Source: HGM11412 sp045536025 (GTDB lineage: Bacteria > Bacillota > Clostridia > Christensenellales > Borkfalkiaceae). Taken from it: a stretch of 40,263 nucleotides of DNA. Numbering within the stretch: the stretch's first letter is position 1; every line of letters begins with the position of its first letter. The stretch is taken from the NCBI GenBank assembly GCA_045536025.1, contig JAZSMT010000036.1, positions 1 through 40,263 on the forward strand, given 5' to 3'. A program made the position numbers and the translations under genes. The notes under the pieces are model-generated. The model saw only the letters and a program-made list of their open reading frames with translations. It did no database searches and was not told the DNA's origin. Below, in pieces: positions 17,756 through 27,765 of this stretch.

Positions 17756-19069
17756 ATGAAATATTATAAAATTATTACGTACGGCTGTCAGATGAACGAG
17801 CACGAGTCTGAAAAGCTAAGCGGTATACTTGAAAATTTAGGATATATTTTAACCGATAGCGATACTCTTGCGGACGTTATAGTGTTTAACACCTGTTGTA
17901 TTCGTGAAAATGCTGAGAGAAGAGCGTACGGTAATATTGGTGCACTTAAAAAATTAAAGCGTGAAAATAAAAATAAAATTATTGCTGTTGGCGGTTGTAT
18001 GCCACAACAAAAAAATAAGGCTGACGAACTTAAGAAGAAATTTCCGTTTATCGATATAATTTTCGGCACGCATAATCTTGCTGATTTTGAAAGCCTATTA
18101 ATTAAGCGCATAAATTCTGGCAAAAAGTTTATTGAAATTTCAAACGACGAATATGCAATGAAGGAATGTTCGTCCGTTAAACGTTCAACCTATCCTAGCG
18201 CATACGTAAACGTAATGTACGGCTGTAATAACTTTTGCTCGTATTGTATCGTTCCGTACGTTAGGGGTAGAGAAAGAAGCCGTCAACCAAGCGACGTTTT
18301 ACGCGAGGTTAAAAGTCTTGTAAAAGAGGGTTATAAAGAAATTAATTTGCTTGGTCAAAACGTTGACTCATACGGTAAGGATTTATCGCCCGCAGTTGAC
18401 TTTTCAGACCTTTTATCAATGGTTGCCGAAATTGACGGTAAATTTAGAATAAGATTTATATCTAATCACCCTAAAGACATTAATGAAAAGGTTGCTAGCA
18501 CCATAAAAAAATACGATAAAATCTGCAATTCTATTCATTTTCCGGTTCAGGCAGGAAGTAGCAAAATTTTAAAATTGATGAACAGAAAATATACGCGCGA
18601 AGAGTATCTTGATAAAATTGATATGTTAAAGCGTATCGTTCCCGATATCAAAATTACTACCGATATTATGGTAGGCTTTCCTCAAGAAACCGAAGAAGAT
18701 TTTTTAGAAACTTTATCGCTTGCTAAAATAGTTGAGTTTGACGGAGCGTTTACCTTCGTTTATTCTCCGCGTAGTGGAACTAAAGCTTACGATATGGATG
18801 GGCACGTTGACGAAGCCGTTAAAAAAGAAAGAATTGTAAGGCTTGTTGACCTTCAAAATTCAATCAACCGCAAAATTGCAAGCACGTATCTTGATAAAAC
18901 GCTTGAAATTTTAACTGACGAATATAACGTAGAACAACAAATTTATATTGGTAGAGACGAGGGCGGTAAGGTCGTTCACTTTAACTCTGATAAAAACGTT
19001 GTAGGCGAGTTTTTAAAGGTTAAAATTACCAAGGCTGAGGGTATATCCCTTTATGGAGAAATCGTATGA
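17756..19069 (+). CDS. miaB: tRNA-2-methylthio-N6-dimethylallyladenosine synthase MiaB
   Basis: 437 residues, a methylthiotransferase. The N-terminal domain has the three cluster cysteines in YGCQMNEHESEK, FNTCCIREN and VGGCMPQ; the radical-SAM core has CNNFCSYCIVPYVRGRERSR (CxxxCxxC), and a TRAM domain closes the protein (about 372-437). It methylthiolates i6A37 of tRNA, the product of MiaA encoded at the end of the same operon. A TTG at 17732 would add eight residues overlapping the -10 box, so I start at the ATG. The stop overlaps mutS (ATGA). Confidence 0.96.
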   Translation: MKYYKIITYGCQMNEHESEKLSGILENLGYILTDSDTLADVIVFNTCCIRENAERRAYGNIGALKKLKRENKNKIIAVGGCMPQQKNKADELKKKFPFIDIIFGTHNLADFESLLIKRINSGKKFIEISNDEYAMKECSSVKRSTYPSAYVNVMYGCNNFCSYCIVPYVRGRERSRQPSDVLREVKSLVKEGYKEINLLGQNVDSYGKDLSPAVDFSDLLSMVAEIDGKFRIRFISNHPKDINEKVASTIKKYDKICNSIHFPVQAGSSKILKLMNRKYTREEYLDKIDMLKRIVPDIKITTDIMVGFPQETEEDFLETLSLAKIVEFDGAFTFVYSPRSGTKAYDMDGHVDEAVKKERIVRLVDLQNSINRKIASTYLDKTLEILTDEYNVEQQIYIGRDEGGKVVHFNSDKNVVGEFLKVKITKAEGISLYGEIV

Positions 19070-21657
19070 GTGAAACTTCACCAATGATGGAACAATATTT
19101 AATTACTAAAGAGCAGTATAAAGACTGCGTTTTATTCTACCGCTTAGGCGATTTCTACGAGATGTTTTTTGAGGACGCAATTAGGGTTTCTAAAATGCTT
19201 GATTTAACCCTCACTTCCAGAGCTTGCGGTGGAGATAAAAAAGCGCCTATGTGCGGTGTTCCGCATCACGCTGCCGATATTTATATAGCAAAGCTCGTAG
19301 CAATGGGTGAAAAGGTTGCAATTTGCGAGCAGTTTGAGCGTACCGAAAAAAATAGTAGAGGCAGGGACGTAAAAATCGTTGATAGAGACGTGGTTAGGGT
19401 GGTGTCAGCCGGTACGATAACTGAAAACACTTTATTAAACGATAAGAAAAACAACTTTATTTGCGCAATTTCAAAGATTGATAACGAATACGCAATTGCT
19501 TGGGCTGATATTACAACGGGCGAATTTTACACCGAGATTATCGGTAAAACCGACGATTTATCGATAATTGCCGATCACGTTGTAAAGATAGACCCTGCGC
19601 AAATTATTTGCCCGCAAAACGTATATTTGGAGCTTAAAAATTCTCCTGCGGTTAAGCACGGTGTAATACCACCGCTTGAAATATATAAAGAGTGGGCGTT
19701 TAATCCTAAACACGCTGAAACTACGCTTAAAGAGCATTTTTCTTTACATAACCTCAATAGTTTTGGCATTCAAGAGTTACCTGAGGCAATATCGTGTTCG
19801 GGCGCGCTTATAGAATATCTTAGAGAAACGCAAAAGCACTCGCTTATCAACGTAAATAGAATTCAATATATTGAATCGAGCGAATATTTGCTACTTGACG
19901 GCGTTGCAGTTAAAAACCTTGAGCTTGCAAAGTCAATGAGAGACGGTAAGCGGTACGGAACGCTACTTCACGTACTTGATAAAACTGAAACTCCGATGGG
20001 TTCTAGAAATTTATTGAGTTGGATATTAAATCCGCTACTTGATAGCGATAAAATCAACTATAGGCTCGACGCGGTTGAAGAAATATTTAACGATAATTTA
20101 TTGCGCAACGCATTAACTGACGTTTTAAATGAAATTCGCGATACTGAAAGGCTTGCAGGTAAGGTTTCTAACGGTAATATTACACCTAAAGACGCGTACA
20201 ATTTATCAAAATCGCTAGAGCTTTTACCTACACTTAAATTTTCGCTATCCGGTAGCGTATGTAAACCGCTAAGAGACGTTTACGATAATTTATACGATTT
20301 TACGGAATTAACTTCGCTTATATCACACGCTTTAAAGGAAGAAATTACCGTATCAGCTTTAAAAGACGGTGATTTTATTAAGGACGGATTTGATAGAGAA
20401 CTTGATAGGCTTCGTAACGTTGCTAAAAATTCAAAAAAACTTTTAGACGAACTTGAACAACGTGAAAAAGAGGCTACGGGAATTAGAACGTTAAAAGTAG
20501 GATACAATAGAGTGTTTGGCTACTATATTGAGGTGTCAAAGTCGTTTAAGGATAAAGTTCCCTACACGTATATTAGAAAGCAAACGTTAACTACCGGCGA
20601 ACGCTTTATAACTGAAGAGCTTAAAATTCTTGAAGAAGAGATATTAACAAGCCGTGAAAAGGCTATTAAAATCGAACAAGAGATTTTTGCTAAAATAAAA
20701 AATCTTTTAGCAGAGCATTTATCTAAAATTCAAAGGTCGTCAAAAGCTGTTGCGTTTATCGATACGGTAAACTCGTTAGCAACCGTTGCAAAAAAATATA
20801 AGTACGTAAGACCTACGATTATGCCGTCTGGTAGCGAGTTCATTATTAAAGACGGTAGGCATCCTATCGTTGAAAGCGTATCTAACTCACAGTTTATACC
20901 TAACGATACCAAATTATCTTCAGATGGCGACCGCATGATGATAATAACCGGACCGAATATGGCTGGTAAGTCTACGTATATGCGCCAAGTTGCACTCATT
21001 ACCGTAATGGCACATATGGGTTCGTTCGTTCCGGCAAAGTTCTGCCAAGTTCCCATAACCGATAAAATCTTTACGCGCGTTGGCGCAAGCGATAATTTAG
21101 TGTTTGACCAGTCTACCTTTATGGTGGAGATGAACGAGGTTGCATCAATTCTTAACAAGGCAACTAAAAACAGCCTTATTATTTTAGATGAAGTTGGTCG
21201 CGGAACGTCTACTTACGACGGGCTTTCTATTGCTTGGGCTGTAGTTGAATACGTATCAGGCGTTATTAAAGCAAATACCTTGTTTGCTACGCATTATCAC
21301 GAGCTTTCGGAGCTTGAGGGTAAGCTTGATGGTGTCAAAAATTATAAAATTATTGTTAAAGAATTTAACGGCGAAGTTATTTTCTTGAGAAAAATTCAAG
21401 AGGGTAGCGCAAATAAGAGTTTTGGTATTGAAGTTGCTTCGCTTGCAGGCGTTCCTAAATGCGTTACAACTCGCGCTAAGAAAATTTTAAAACAATTAGA
21501 GGGTAGTGATATTAATTTCCGCCCCCAACAAGACACGTGCGAGGATAGTTACGATAACGAAATTGTTTCTAAGCTAAAAAGCTTAGACGTAAATTCATTG
21601 TCGCCTATTGAAGCTCTTAACTATCTTAACGAACTCAAAAATATAATCGGAGAATAA
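19066..21657 (+). CDS. mutS: DNA mismatch repair protein MutS
   Basis: 863 residues, full length. The mismatch-reading loop GDFYEMFFEDA near the N-terminus carries the Phe-x-Glu motif, and the ATPase has Walker A GPNMAGKSTYMRQ, FMVEMNEVA, and Walker B ILDEVGRGTSTYDG followed by ATHYHEL. It binds mispairs and recruits MutL, whose gene follows after 2 bases. The start is set by GGAGA 7 bases upstream and the ATGA overlap with miaB. Confidence 0.97.
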   Translation: MSETSPMMEQYLITKEQYKDCVLFYRLGDFYEMFFEDAIRVSKMLDLTLTSRACGGDKKAPMCGVPHHAADIYIAKLVAMGEKVAICEQFERTEKNSRGRDVKIVDRDVVRVVSAGTITENTLLNDKKNNFICAISKIDNEYAIAWADITTGEFYTEIIGKTDDLSIIADHVVKIDPAQIICPQNVYLELKNSPAVKHGVIPPLEIYKEWAFNPKHAETTLKEHFSLHNLNSFGIQELPEAISCSGALIEYLRETQKHSLINVNRIQYIESSEYLLLDGVAVKNLELAKSMRDGKRYGTLLHVLDKTETPMGSRNLLSWILNPLLDSDKINYRLDAVEEIFNDNLLRNALTDVLNEIRDTERLAGKVSNGNITPKDAYNLSKSLELLPTLKFSLSGSVCKPLRDVYDNLYDFTELTSLISHALKEEITVSALKDGDFIKDGFDRELDRLRNVAKNSKKLLDELEQREKEATGIRTLKVGYNRVFGYYIEVSKSFKDKVPYTYIRKQTLTTGERFITEELKILEEEILTSREKAIKIEQEIFAKIKNLLAEHLSKIQRSSKAVAFIDTVNSLATVAKKYKYVRPTIMPSGSEFIIKDGRHPIVESVSNSQFIPNDTKLSSDGDRMMIITGPNMAGKSTYMRQVALITVMAHMGSFVPAKFCQVPITDKIFTRVGASDNLVFDQSTFMVEMNEVASILNKATKNSLIILDEVGRGTSTYDGLSIAWAVVEYVSGVIKANTLFATHYHELSELEGKLDGVKNYKIIVKEFNGEVIFLRKIQEGSANKSFGIEVASLAGVPKCVTTRAKKILKQLEGSDINFRPQQDTCEDSYDNEIVSKLKSLDVNSLSPIEALNYLNELKNIIGE

Positions 21658-21659
21658 GT

Positions 21660-23552
21660 ATGTCGGTTATAAACGTACTTGATAAAAAAGTTTATACTCA
21701 GATTGCTGCGGGCGAGGTTGTTGAAAGACCGTCGTCGGTTATTAAGGAGCTTGTTGAAAACTCAATCGACGCAGGCGCAACTGAGATTAAAATTAATATT
21801 TTCGGCGGTGGTAAGGACGTTATTGAAGTTTTCGATAACGGCTCGGGTATATACAAAGAAGATTTACTAAAAACTATTTTACCTCACGCCACGTCTAAGG
21901 TTAAAGATATTGACGATTTATACGCAATAAAAACGCTTGGCTTTAGAGGTGAGGCGCTTTCGTCTATTGCCTCCGTTTCTAAGCTTAAAATTACTACTAA
22001 AAGGCACGGTGAAGATATCGGTTACACTATGGAAGTAGAGGGCGGTGAAAACCCTGTAATTTTCGAAGCGCCGTCAAACGACGGAACGTTCGTAACCGTT
22101 TCAAATCTATTCTTTAATACCCCTGCAAGGCAAAAATTTTTAAAATCTGTTCGCTCTGAGGAAAACGACGTTTCTGACGCCGTGTCAAGATTAATACTTG
22201 CAAACCCAAACGTTGCTTTTCAGTTTAAGATTAACGATACCTTGGTTATGGCGTCGTACGGCGATGGGATTGAAGATGCCGTTACCGCAGTTTATGGTAT
22301 GGAGTTTTTATCTGAAACCTTTTCAATTTCTAATTATTTGCATGGCGTTACTATTAAAGGTTACGTTGGCAAGATTAACTTTACAAAATCTAACCGCACT
22401 TATCAAACGGTTATACTTAACGGAAGATATATTCAAAATCAAACTATATCGTCTGCTATTATGAACGCATACTCGGGTTACTTAATGAAAAGGCGTTATC
22501 CTATGGCGGTTTTATATATTACCGTTCCTAGTGAAATAGTTGACGTTAACGTTACTCCTAACAAGTCTGACGTTAGATTTATTGATAACTCTGTAATTTA
22601 CGGCGCTGTTTATTCAACCATTACTAAAGTTCTTGACGGTAGTGATTCAGCGCTCGATATTATTTTACCTAGTCACAATAGGCTGGTAAAATCGCCCGAG
22701 GTTGTAAAAAAGGAAAGTATTAACCCCTCCGATTATGACGACATTGTATTAGTTGCCTCAAGAAACAACACTAATCTTAACGACAAAAAATATAAAGTTG
22801 ACAAATTTAGTGGCGAAATATTAGGCTCGTTCTCACTCGTAGCTGAAGATAAAGATATTCAAGGCGAAACTTCGCAAAGTAAAGCGACGCCTAAGCAAGA
22901 AGATATTTTTGCTGAAAACAAAAATTATATTAAAGAGCTTGAAGAAAAGGGGTTACTTTCTCAACCCGAAATTAAAGAGCCTGAAAATTTAAAATACGTA
23001 GGGCAGGCGCTCAACGCATATTTAATATTTGAAAGAGGTAGCGATATTTTTATCGTCGACCAACACGCTGCTCACGAAAGGTTACTATACAACAAACTTT
23101 TATATCAAAGAACAGTTAAAGAAAATCCCACGCAACCGCTACTTGTTCCATATAATTTAAAAGTAAATACTCTAGAGCGCGAGTGCATTTTAGAAAAAAT
23201 GCCCTTTTTAACCGAGCTTGGCTTGGAAATTGATGAAAGTTACGACGGTTCGTTTAACGTATATTCTATACCGTTTGAGCTTGTTGATATTGAGCTTGAC
23301 AAGTTTTTTGACGACGTTTTGGGCGATTATTCACTCCGCCGTGAAACCGTACCTGAAATAATTAATCAAAAACTTATGCAAAAAGCGTGTAAATCTGCCG
23401 TTAAAGCTGGTATGACTTTGTCTGATAACGAGGTTGACGCGCTTATGACGCTTTTGAACGGTAATATTGACCTTAAATGCCCACACGGCCGACCTATTGC
23501 TGTCAAAATTACACGCCACGAAATTGATAAATGGTTTAAACGCGTATTATGA
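21660..23552 (+). CDS. mutL: DNA mismatch repair protein MutL
   Basis: 630 residues. The N-terminal GHKL ATPase shows IAAGEVVERPSSVIKELVEN, DNGSGI, TLGFRGEAL and NLFFNTPARQKF; a linker (about 345-435) joins the dimerisation domain. The endonuclease site of non-E. coli MutL proteins is largely kept: DQHAAHERLLYN, QKACKSAVKAG and CPHGRP. In the DQHA(x)2E(x)4E motif the last glutamate is asparagine. MutL links mismatch recognition to strand nicking and removal. GGAG lies upstream in the mutS end, and miaA overlaps its stop (ATGA). Confidence 0.96.
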   Translation: MSVINVLDKKVYTQIAAGEVVERPSSVIKELVENSIDAGATEIKINIFGGGKDVIEVFDNGSGIYKEDLLKTILPHATSKVKDIDDLYAIKTLGFRGEALSSIASVSKLKITTKRHGEDIGYTMEVEGGENPVIFEAPSNDGTFVTVSNLFFNTPARQKFLKSVRSEENDVSDAVSRLILANPNVAFQFKINDTLVMASYGDGIEDAVTAVYGMEFLSETFSISNYLHGVTIKGYVGKINFTKSNRTYQTVILNGRYIQNQTISSAIMNAYSGYLMKRRYPMAVLYITVPSEIVDVNVTPNKSDVRFIDNSVIYGAVYSTITKVLDGSDSALDIILPSHNRLVKSPEVVKKESINPSDYDDIVLVASRNNTNLNDKKYKVDKFSGEILGSFSLVAEDKDIQGETSQSKATPKQEDIFAENKNYIKELEEKGLLSQPEIKEPENLKYVGQALNAYLIFERGSDIFIVDQHAAHERLLYNKLLYQRTVKENPTQPLLVPYNLKVNTLERECILEKMPFLTELGLEIDESYDGSFNVYSIPFELVDIELDKFFDDVLGDYSLRRETVPEIINQKLMQKACKSAVKAGMTLSDNEVDALMTLLNGNIDLKCPHGRPIAVKITRHEIDKWFKRVL

Positions 23553-24454
23553 AACCTCAAATTATAATAATATGCGGACCTACCGCATCGGGTAAATCTT
23601 CGCTTGCAATTAAGCTAGCAAAACTACTTGATACTGAAATAATTTCAGCAGATTCTCTAGCAATTTATAAGCGTTTAGATATAGGCACGGCAAAGCCTAC
23701 CGCTGAAGAGCAAGCTCTAGTTAAGCATCATTTAATTGACGTCGTCCATCCAACTTCTAAATTTTCAGTTTCTGACTTTGAAAGGTTAGCTATCCCTATC
23801 GTTGACGACTTAATTTCTAAGGGAAAAACGCCTATAATTTGCGGTGGCACAGGCTTTTATATAAATTCCATTTTATATAAACTTAGTTACGGTCAAACGC
23901 AAGAAAACCTTGAAGTTAGAAACAAATATATGAAAATGGCTGAAACTTGTGGGGTTGACGCCGTTTATGAAGAGCTTAAAAAGGTTGACGAAAACGCAAC
24001 GTTAAAAATTCATAAAAACGATTTAGTAAGAGTAGTTAGAGCGCTTGAAATTTATTATTCAACGGGCAAGAAAAAGTCTGAGCAAAACGATACTTTAATT
24101 CCAAGGTACGATTATCTTGCGTTTATGCCTAACTTTGAAAGACAAGAGTTATATAATAGAATCGACAAGCGCGTTGATGTTATGATTGAAAACGGATTAA
24201 TAGAAGAGGTTAAGTCGCTAATTGATAGTGGAATTGACAAAAGCTATCAATGTATGCAGGGAATTGGCTATAAGGAAACGTACGACGCTTTAATATCAAA
24301 CGATTTAAGCGGATTATCATGCCTTATTAAAATTAATTCGCGCCATTATGCAAAAAGGCAAATAACCTTTTTTAAGCGCCTTGAGGGGCTAAAATACGTT
24401 AATCCAAGCACAGAAATTGCGCTTAAGGATATAATTAGTTTAATAAACGGTTAA
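23549..24454 (+). CDS. miaA: tRNA dimethylallyltransferase MiaA
   Basis: 301 residues. The P-loop GPTASGKSSLAIKLA, SADSLAIYKRLDIGTAKP, HHLIDVV and GGTGFYI are diagnostic, as is the late RHYAKRQITFFKR. It adds the dimethylallyl group to A37 of tRNAs reading UNN codons, the substrate of MiaB. The gene relies on translational coupling with mutL (ATGA) as no separate ribosome-binding site is visible. The miaB-mutS-mutL-miaA order is common in Firmicutes. Confidence 0.96.
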   Translation: MKPQIIIICGPTASGKSSLAIKLAKLLDTEIISADSLAIYKRLDIGTAKPTAEEQALVKHHLIDVVHPTSKFSVSDFERLAIPIVDDLISKGKTPIICGGTGFYINSILYKLSYGQTQENLEVRNKYMKMAETCGVDAVYEELKKVDENATLKIHKNDLVRVVRALEIYYSTGKKKSEQNDTLIPRYDYLAFMPNFERQELYNRIDKRVDVMIENGLIEEVKSLIDSGIDKSYQCMQGIGYKETYDALISNDLSGLSCLIKINSRHYAKRQITFFKRLEGLKYVNPSTEIALKDIISLING

Positions 24455-24478
24455 TACTGATTTTAATAGGAGGATACA

Positions 24479-27073
24479 ATGTATCGTAAACATAAAATGG
24501 ACGTTGTTACCGAGCTAGGTAGTGACGTACAAAAAGGTTTAACAGCTCAAGAGGTTGAAACTCGCCGTGAAAAATACGGCAAGAACGCACTCGAAGAACA
24601 CAAAAAAGAAACGTTACTTGTTAAGTTTCTTAAATCGTTTGCCGACGTTCTTATTATCATTTTACTCGTTGCAGCGGTAATTTCGCTTATCGTTGATCCG
24701 CACGAGTGGGTTGATAGTTTGGTAATCTTTATCGTAGTAATGCTTAACGCAATACTTGGCGTAGTACAAGAAAGTAAGGCTGAAAAATCATTAGAGGCTC
24801 TTAAAAAGATGTCCTCGCCCGAGTGTAAGGTAATTCGTAACGGCGTTACCGATAAAATTCCGTCTGAAGACTTAGTAGTTGGCGATATAATCTTAATTGA
24901 GGCAGGTGACTTTATTCCTGCTGACGCGCGCTTAATTGATGCAGTTAATCTTCAAGTTGACGAATCGGCACTCACGGGCGAATCTGTTCCCGTTACGAAG
25001 ATGACTGACGTTATCGATGGTGACGCAACTGCGCTTGGCGATAGAAAAAATATGGTATTTTCATCTACTTTCGTTACAAACGGTAGAGGTAAAGCTGTTG
25101 TAACCGATACCGGTATGAAAACTGAAATCGGTAAAATTGCAGGTATGCTTGGCGCGCAAAAAGCTGAACCTACGCCACTTCAAAATAGGCTTACTCAAGT
25201 AGGTAAGGTTATAGGTATTATTTCTATATTTATTTGCTTGGGCGTATTCGCGCTTGACTTTTTTGCATTAGGCGCTCCCGTTCTTGAAAGTTTTAAGCTT
25301 GCAGTAGCGCTTGCTGTTGCAGCTATCCCCGAGGGTTTAGCTACAGTTGTTACGATAGTTTTAGCAATCGGCGTTAGAAAAATGGTTAACGAAAACGCAA
25401 TCGTTAAAAAATTACCCGCCGTTGAAACGCTTGGCTGTACAAGTATCGTTTGCTCAGATAAAACGGGAACTTTAACTCAAAACAAAATGACCGTACTTGA
25501 AGTGTTTGATAAAGGCGAACCTAAGCTTTTATCGGATATAACTTCAGATAATCATAAACTTATTAACTATTTCTCTATTTGTTGCGATGCTAAAATTGAA
25601 ATTGTTGACGGAGATGAAAAGAGAATAGGCGACCCAACTGAAACTGCACTCGTTGAACTTAATAACAAATACGGCTCTGACGTTTCTTGGGCTGAACGCG
25701 TAGGCGAAATTCCTTTTGATTCGGATAGAAAGCTTATGACGGTAGTAATCAAAGAGGGTAATAAGTTTATCAGTATTACTAAAGGTGCGCCTGACGTTTT
25801 ACTTAAGCGTTTATCAAAAACCTCTAACACTCAAGGCGTTACTGAGGCTATTGAAAATATGTCTAAGCGCGCGCTTAGAGTTTTAGCTCTTGGCGTTAAA
25901 GTGTTTGACAAAATGCCCGAGGTTACTTTAGAGCTTGAACAAAACGTTGAGTTTATGGGCTTAGTTGGTATGATTGACCCGCCAAGACCTGAGGTTTTAG
26001 AGGCAATAAAGGTTGCTAAAAAAGCAGGCGTTAGAACTATTATGATAACGGGCGACAACATTATTACCGCAACCGCTATTGCAAACGAGCTTGGCATTAT
26101 GGCTGAAGGTCAACGCGCCGTATCGAGCGACGAGCTTGATAGTATGAGCGACGAAGAGTTGTATAATCGTATTGAAGAGTTTTCAGTATACGCGCGCGTT
26201 GCTCCGAAAGATAAAGTAAGAATTGTTGAGGCTTGGCAATCAAAAGGCAAAGTCGTTGCAATGACGGGTGACGGCGTTAACGATTCCCCCGCACTTAAAA
26301 AAGCGGATATTGGTTGCGCAATGGGTATCACGGGAACGGACGTTTCTAAGGAAGCTGCCGATATGATACTTACCGACGATAACTTCACAACCATTATTAA
26401 AGCCGTTAAGCAGGGTAGAGGTATTTACGCAAATATTAGAAAATGCGTTAAATATCTACTTTCAAGTAATATCGGTGAAGTATTAGTTATTTTACTTGCT
26501 GAACTCATTGCTGCGTTTGGTATATTACCGCTTGAAGTTCCCCTTGCAGGTATTCATCTTCTTTGGATAAACCTCGTTACCGACTCCCTTCCGGCGTTCG
26601 GCTTAGGTATGGAAAAACCCGAAGATTCAGTTATGCTTGAAAAACCACGCCCCAAGGAAGAAAACTTCTTTGCACAAAAACTTGGGCTTCATATCGGGCT
26701 TGAGGGCGTAGTAGTAGGTGTTTTAACCTTATCTTCGTATATTATCGGCTTCCAGCTTTACGGGCATTTAGTTGCGTCTACGATGGCGTTTGTAACATTA
26801 TCCTTTACACAACTTTTCCACTCGTATAACGTAAAGAGCGAACGTAGCGTTATTTCAAAGCAAGCGTTTAACAACCGTTTCTTGAATTTAGCGTTTATCG
26901 TTGGTGTAATTATGCAACTCGCCGTTGTTTATATTCCTGGAATAAACACAGTATTCCAGTCGGTAGCACTTTCGTTTGCGCAAATCGGTATAGCAATTGC
27001 TTGTGCGTTTGCAATCGTTATCGTAATGGAAATTTACAAACTTATCGTAAAACGCATTTACAAAAATAAATAA
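24479..27073 (+). CDS. P-type calcium-transporting ATPase (SERCA/PMR1-like, P2A)
   Basis: 864 residues. The order is N-terminal cation-ATPase domain, actuator with TGES (167-169 region), phosphorylation site DKTGT (Asp327), nucleotide domain with KGAPDVLL, hinge TGDGVNDSPALKKADIG and a C-terminal group of helices. Calcium ligands of both sites are recognisable: PEGL in M4, SSNIGEV in M5 and INLVTDSLPAFGL in M6, as in SERCA. It pumps Ca2+ out of the cytoplasm; Mn2+ transport is possible in this family. AGGAGG six bases before ATG gives strong translation. It lies 24 bases after miaA, so may share its transcript. Confidence 0.93.
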   Translation: MYRKHKMDVVTELGSDVQKGLTAQEVETRREKYGKNALEEHKKETLLVKFLKSFADVLIIILLVAAVISLIVDPHEWVDSLVIFIVVMLNAILGVVQESKAEKSLEALKKMSSPECKVIRNGVTDKIPSEDLVVGDIILIEAGDFIPADARLIDAVNLQVDESALTGESVPVTKMTDVIDGDATALGDRKNMVFSSTFVTNGRGKAVVTDTGMKTEIGKIAGMLGAQKAEPTPLQNRLTQVGKVIGIISIFICLGVFALDFFALGAPVLESFKLAVALAVAAIPEGLATVVTIVLAIGVRKMVNENAIVKKLPAVETLGCTSIVCSDKTGTLTQNKMTVLEVFDKGEPKLLSDITSDNHKLINYFSICCDAKIEIVDGDEKRIGDPTETALVELNNKYGSDVSWAERVGEIPFDSDRKLMTVVIKEGNKFISITKGAPDVLLKRLSKTSNTQGVTEAIENMSKRALRVLALGVKVFDKMPEVTLELEQNVEFMGLVGMIDPPRPEVLEAIKVAKKAGVRTIMITGDNIITATAIANELGIMAEGQRAVSSDELDSMSDEELYNRIEEFSVYARVAPKDKVRIVEAWQSKGKVVAMTGDGVNDSPALKKADIGCAMGITGTDVSKEAADMILTDDNFTTIIKAVKQGRGIYANIRKCVKYLLSSNIGEVLVILLAELIAAFGILPLEVPLAGIHLLWINLVTDSLPAFGLGMEKPEDSVMLEKPRPKEENFFAQKLGLHIGLEGVVVGVLTLSSYIIGFQLYGHLVASTMAFVTLSFTQLFHSYNVKSERSVISKQAFNNRFLNLAFIVGVIMQLAVVYIPGINTVFQSVALSFAQIGIAIACAFAIVIVMEIYKLIVKRIYKNK

Positions 27074-27081
27074 TAAATAAA

Positions 27082-27108
27082 AATACCCCGACGATTTGTC
27101 GGGGTATT
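27082..27108. terminator. Bidirectional terminator between the Ca2+ ATPase gene and lexA
   Basis: Perfect 11-bp stem AATACCCCGAC/GTCGGGGTATT with a GATTT loop, flanked by A-rich and T-rich sequence. lexA ends ten bases away on the other strand. Confidence 0.85.
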
Positions 27109-27117
27109 AAATTATAA

Positions 27118-27708
27118 TTAGAACTTCCTAGTTAAACCAACTACAACGCCTAAAATTGAGGCGTTATCTACAACGATATCGTCCATCTGGTCGTTTTCAG
27201 GGTGAAGAATAATTTTACCGTTTTGAGTGAAAAAACGTTTTACCGTGGCGCTATCGTCAAGCAAAGCTACAACGATATCGCCGTTATCCGCGGTTTCTTG
27301 CTTTTTAACGACGATTTTATCCCCATCAAGAATTCCTGCGTTTATCATTGAATCGCCTTTTACCTTTAACATAAAAAGCGTTTCGCCGGTTTTAAACTCA
27401 AGGGGAAGAGGATAATAATCTTCAAGATTTTCAACGGCAAGTATCGGCGTGCCTGCCGTTACCGTGCCTACAAGCGGAACGGCAAAGGAATTTTTTCTTC
27501 CACTTATAGTGATTGCACGCTTTTTATCGTCGTTTTTCTTAATAAGACCTCTTTCTGACAATTTTTCAAGATAATAATGCGCCGTTGCGGTTGATTTAAT
27601 GTGCAAATCTTTACAAATATCTCTAACAGTAGGCGGATATCCGTTTAAATCTTGATAATTTTTAACGTAGTTATAAAGTTCCTCTAATTTTGCATCTATT
27701 CTTGACAT
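27118..27708 (-). CDS. lexA: LexA repressor
   Basis: 196 residues from the ATG at 27708, starting SRIDAKLEELYNYV. A winged-helix domain (about 1-65, YPPTVRDICKDLHIKSTAT) precedes the S24 self-cleavage domain with the Ala85-Gly86 cleavage site (TVTAGTP), Ser120 (KGDSMINAG) and Lys157 (SATVKRF). It represses SOS genes until RecA-stimulated autocleavage. An upstream ATG at 27747 would add 13 residues, but those codons overlap the promoter, so I reject that start. The ATG is preceded by TATAAT six bases upstream with no Shine-Dalgarno sequence. A candidate LexA box covers its -35. Confidence 0.95.
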   Translation of the reverse strand: MSRIDAKLEELYNYVKNYQDLNGYPPTVRDICKDLHIKSTATAHYYLEKLSERGLIKKNDDKKRAITISGRKNSFAVPLVGTVTAGTPILAVENLEDYYPLPLEFKTGETLFMLKVKGDSMINAGILDGDKIVVKKQETADNGDIVVALLDDSATVKRFFTQNGKIILHPENDQMDDIVVDNASILGVVVGLTRKF

Positions 27709-27714
27709 GTTATG

Positions 27715-27743
27715 ATTATAACATATAAATTTTAAAAATGCAA
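27715..27743 (-). promoter_or_regulatory. lexA promoter, abutting the ATG
   Basis: Minus strand TTGCAT (27738-27743), exact 17-base spacer, TATAAT (27715-27720). The expected start coincides with the A of the lexA ATG (27708), giving a leaderless mRNA. The -35 overlaps the candidate LexA box, so autorepression is plausible. Confidence 0.65.
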
Positions 27744-27753
27744 ACAAATGTTT
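27742..27753. promoter_or_regulatory. Candidate LexA box (SOS operator)
   Basis: AAACAAATGTTT fits AAAC-N4-GTTT, one base per arm away from the Gram-positive core GAAC-N4-GTTC. It overlaps the lexA -35 and lies 13 bases upstream of the -35 of the divergent cysteine-rich gene. The match is degenerate, so confidence is moderate. Confidence 0.45.
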
Positions 27754-27765
27754 ATAAAATTTTGC

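Noticed and set aside
27709..27747. Upstream ATG for lexA
   Set aside because: The 13 extra codons overlap the promoter and do not resemble LexA N-termini.
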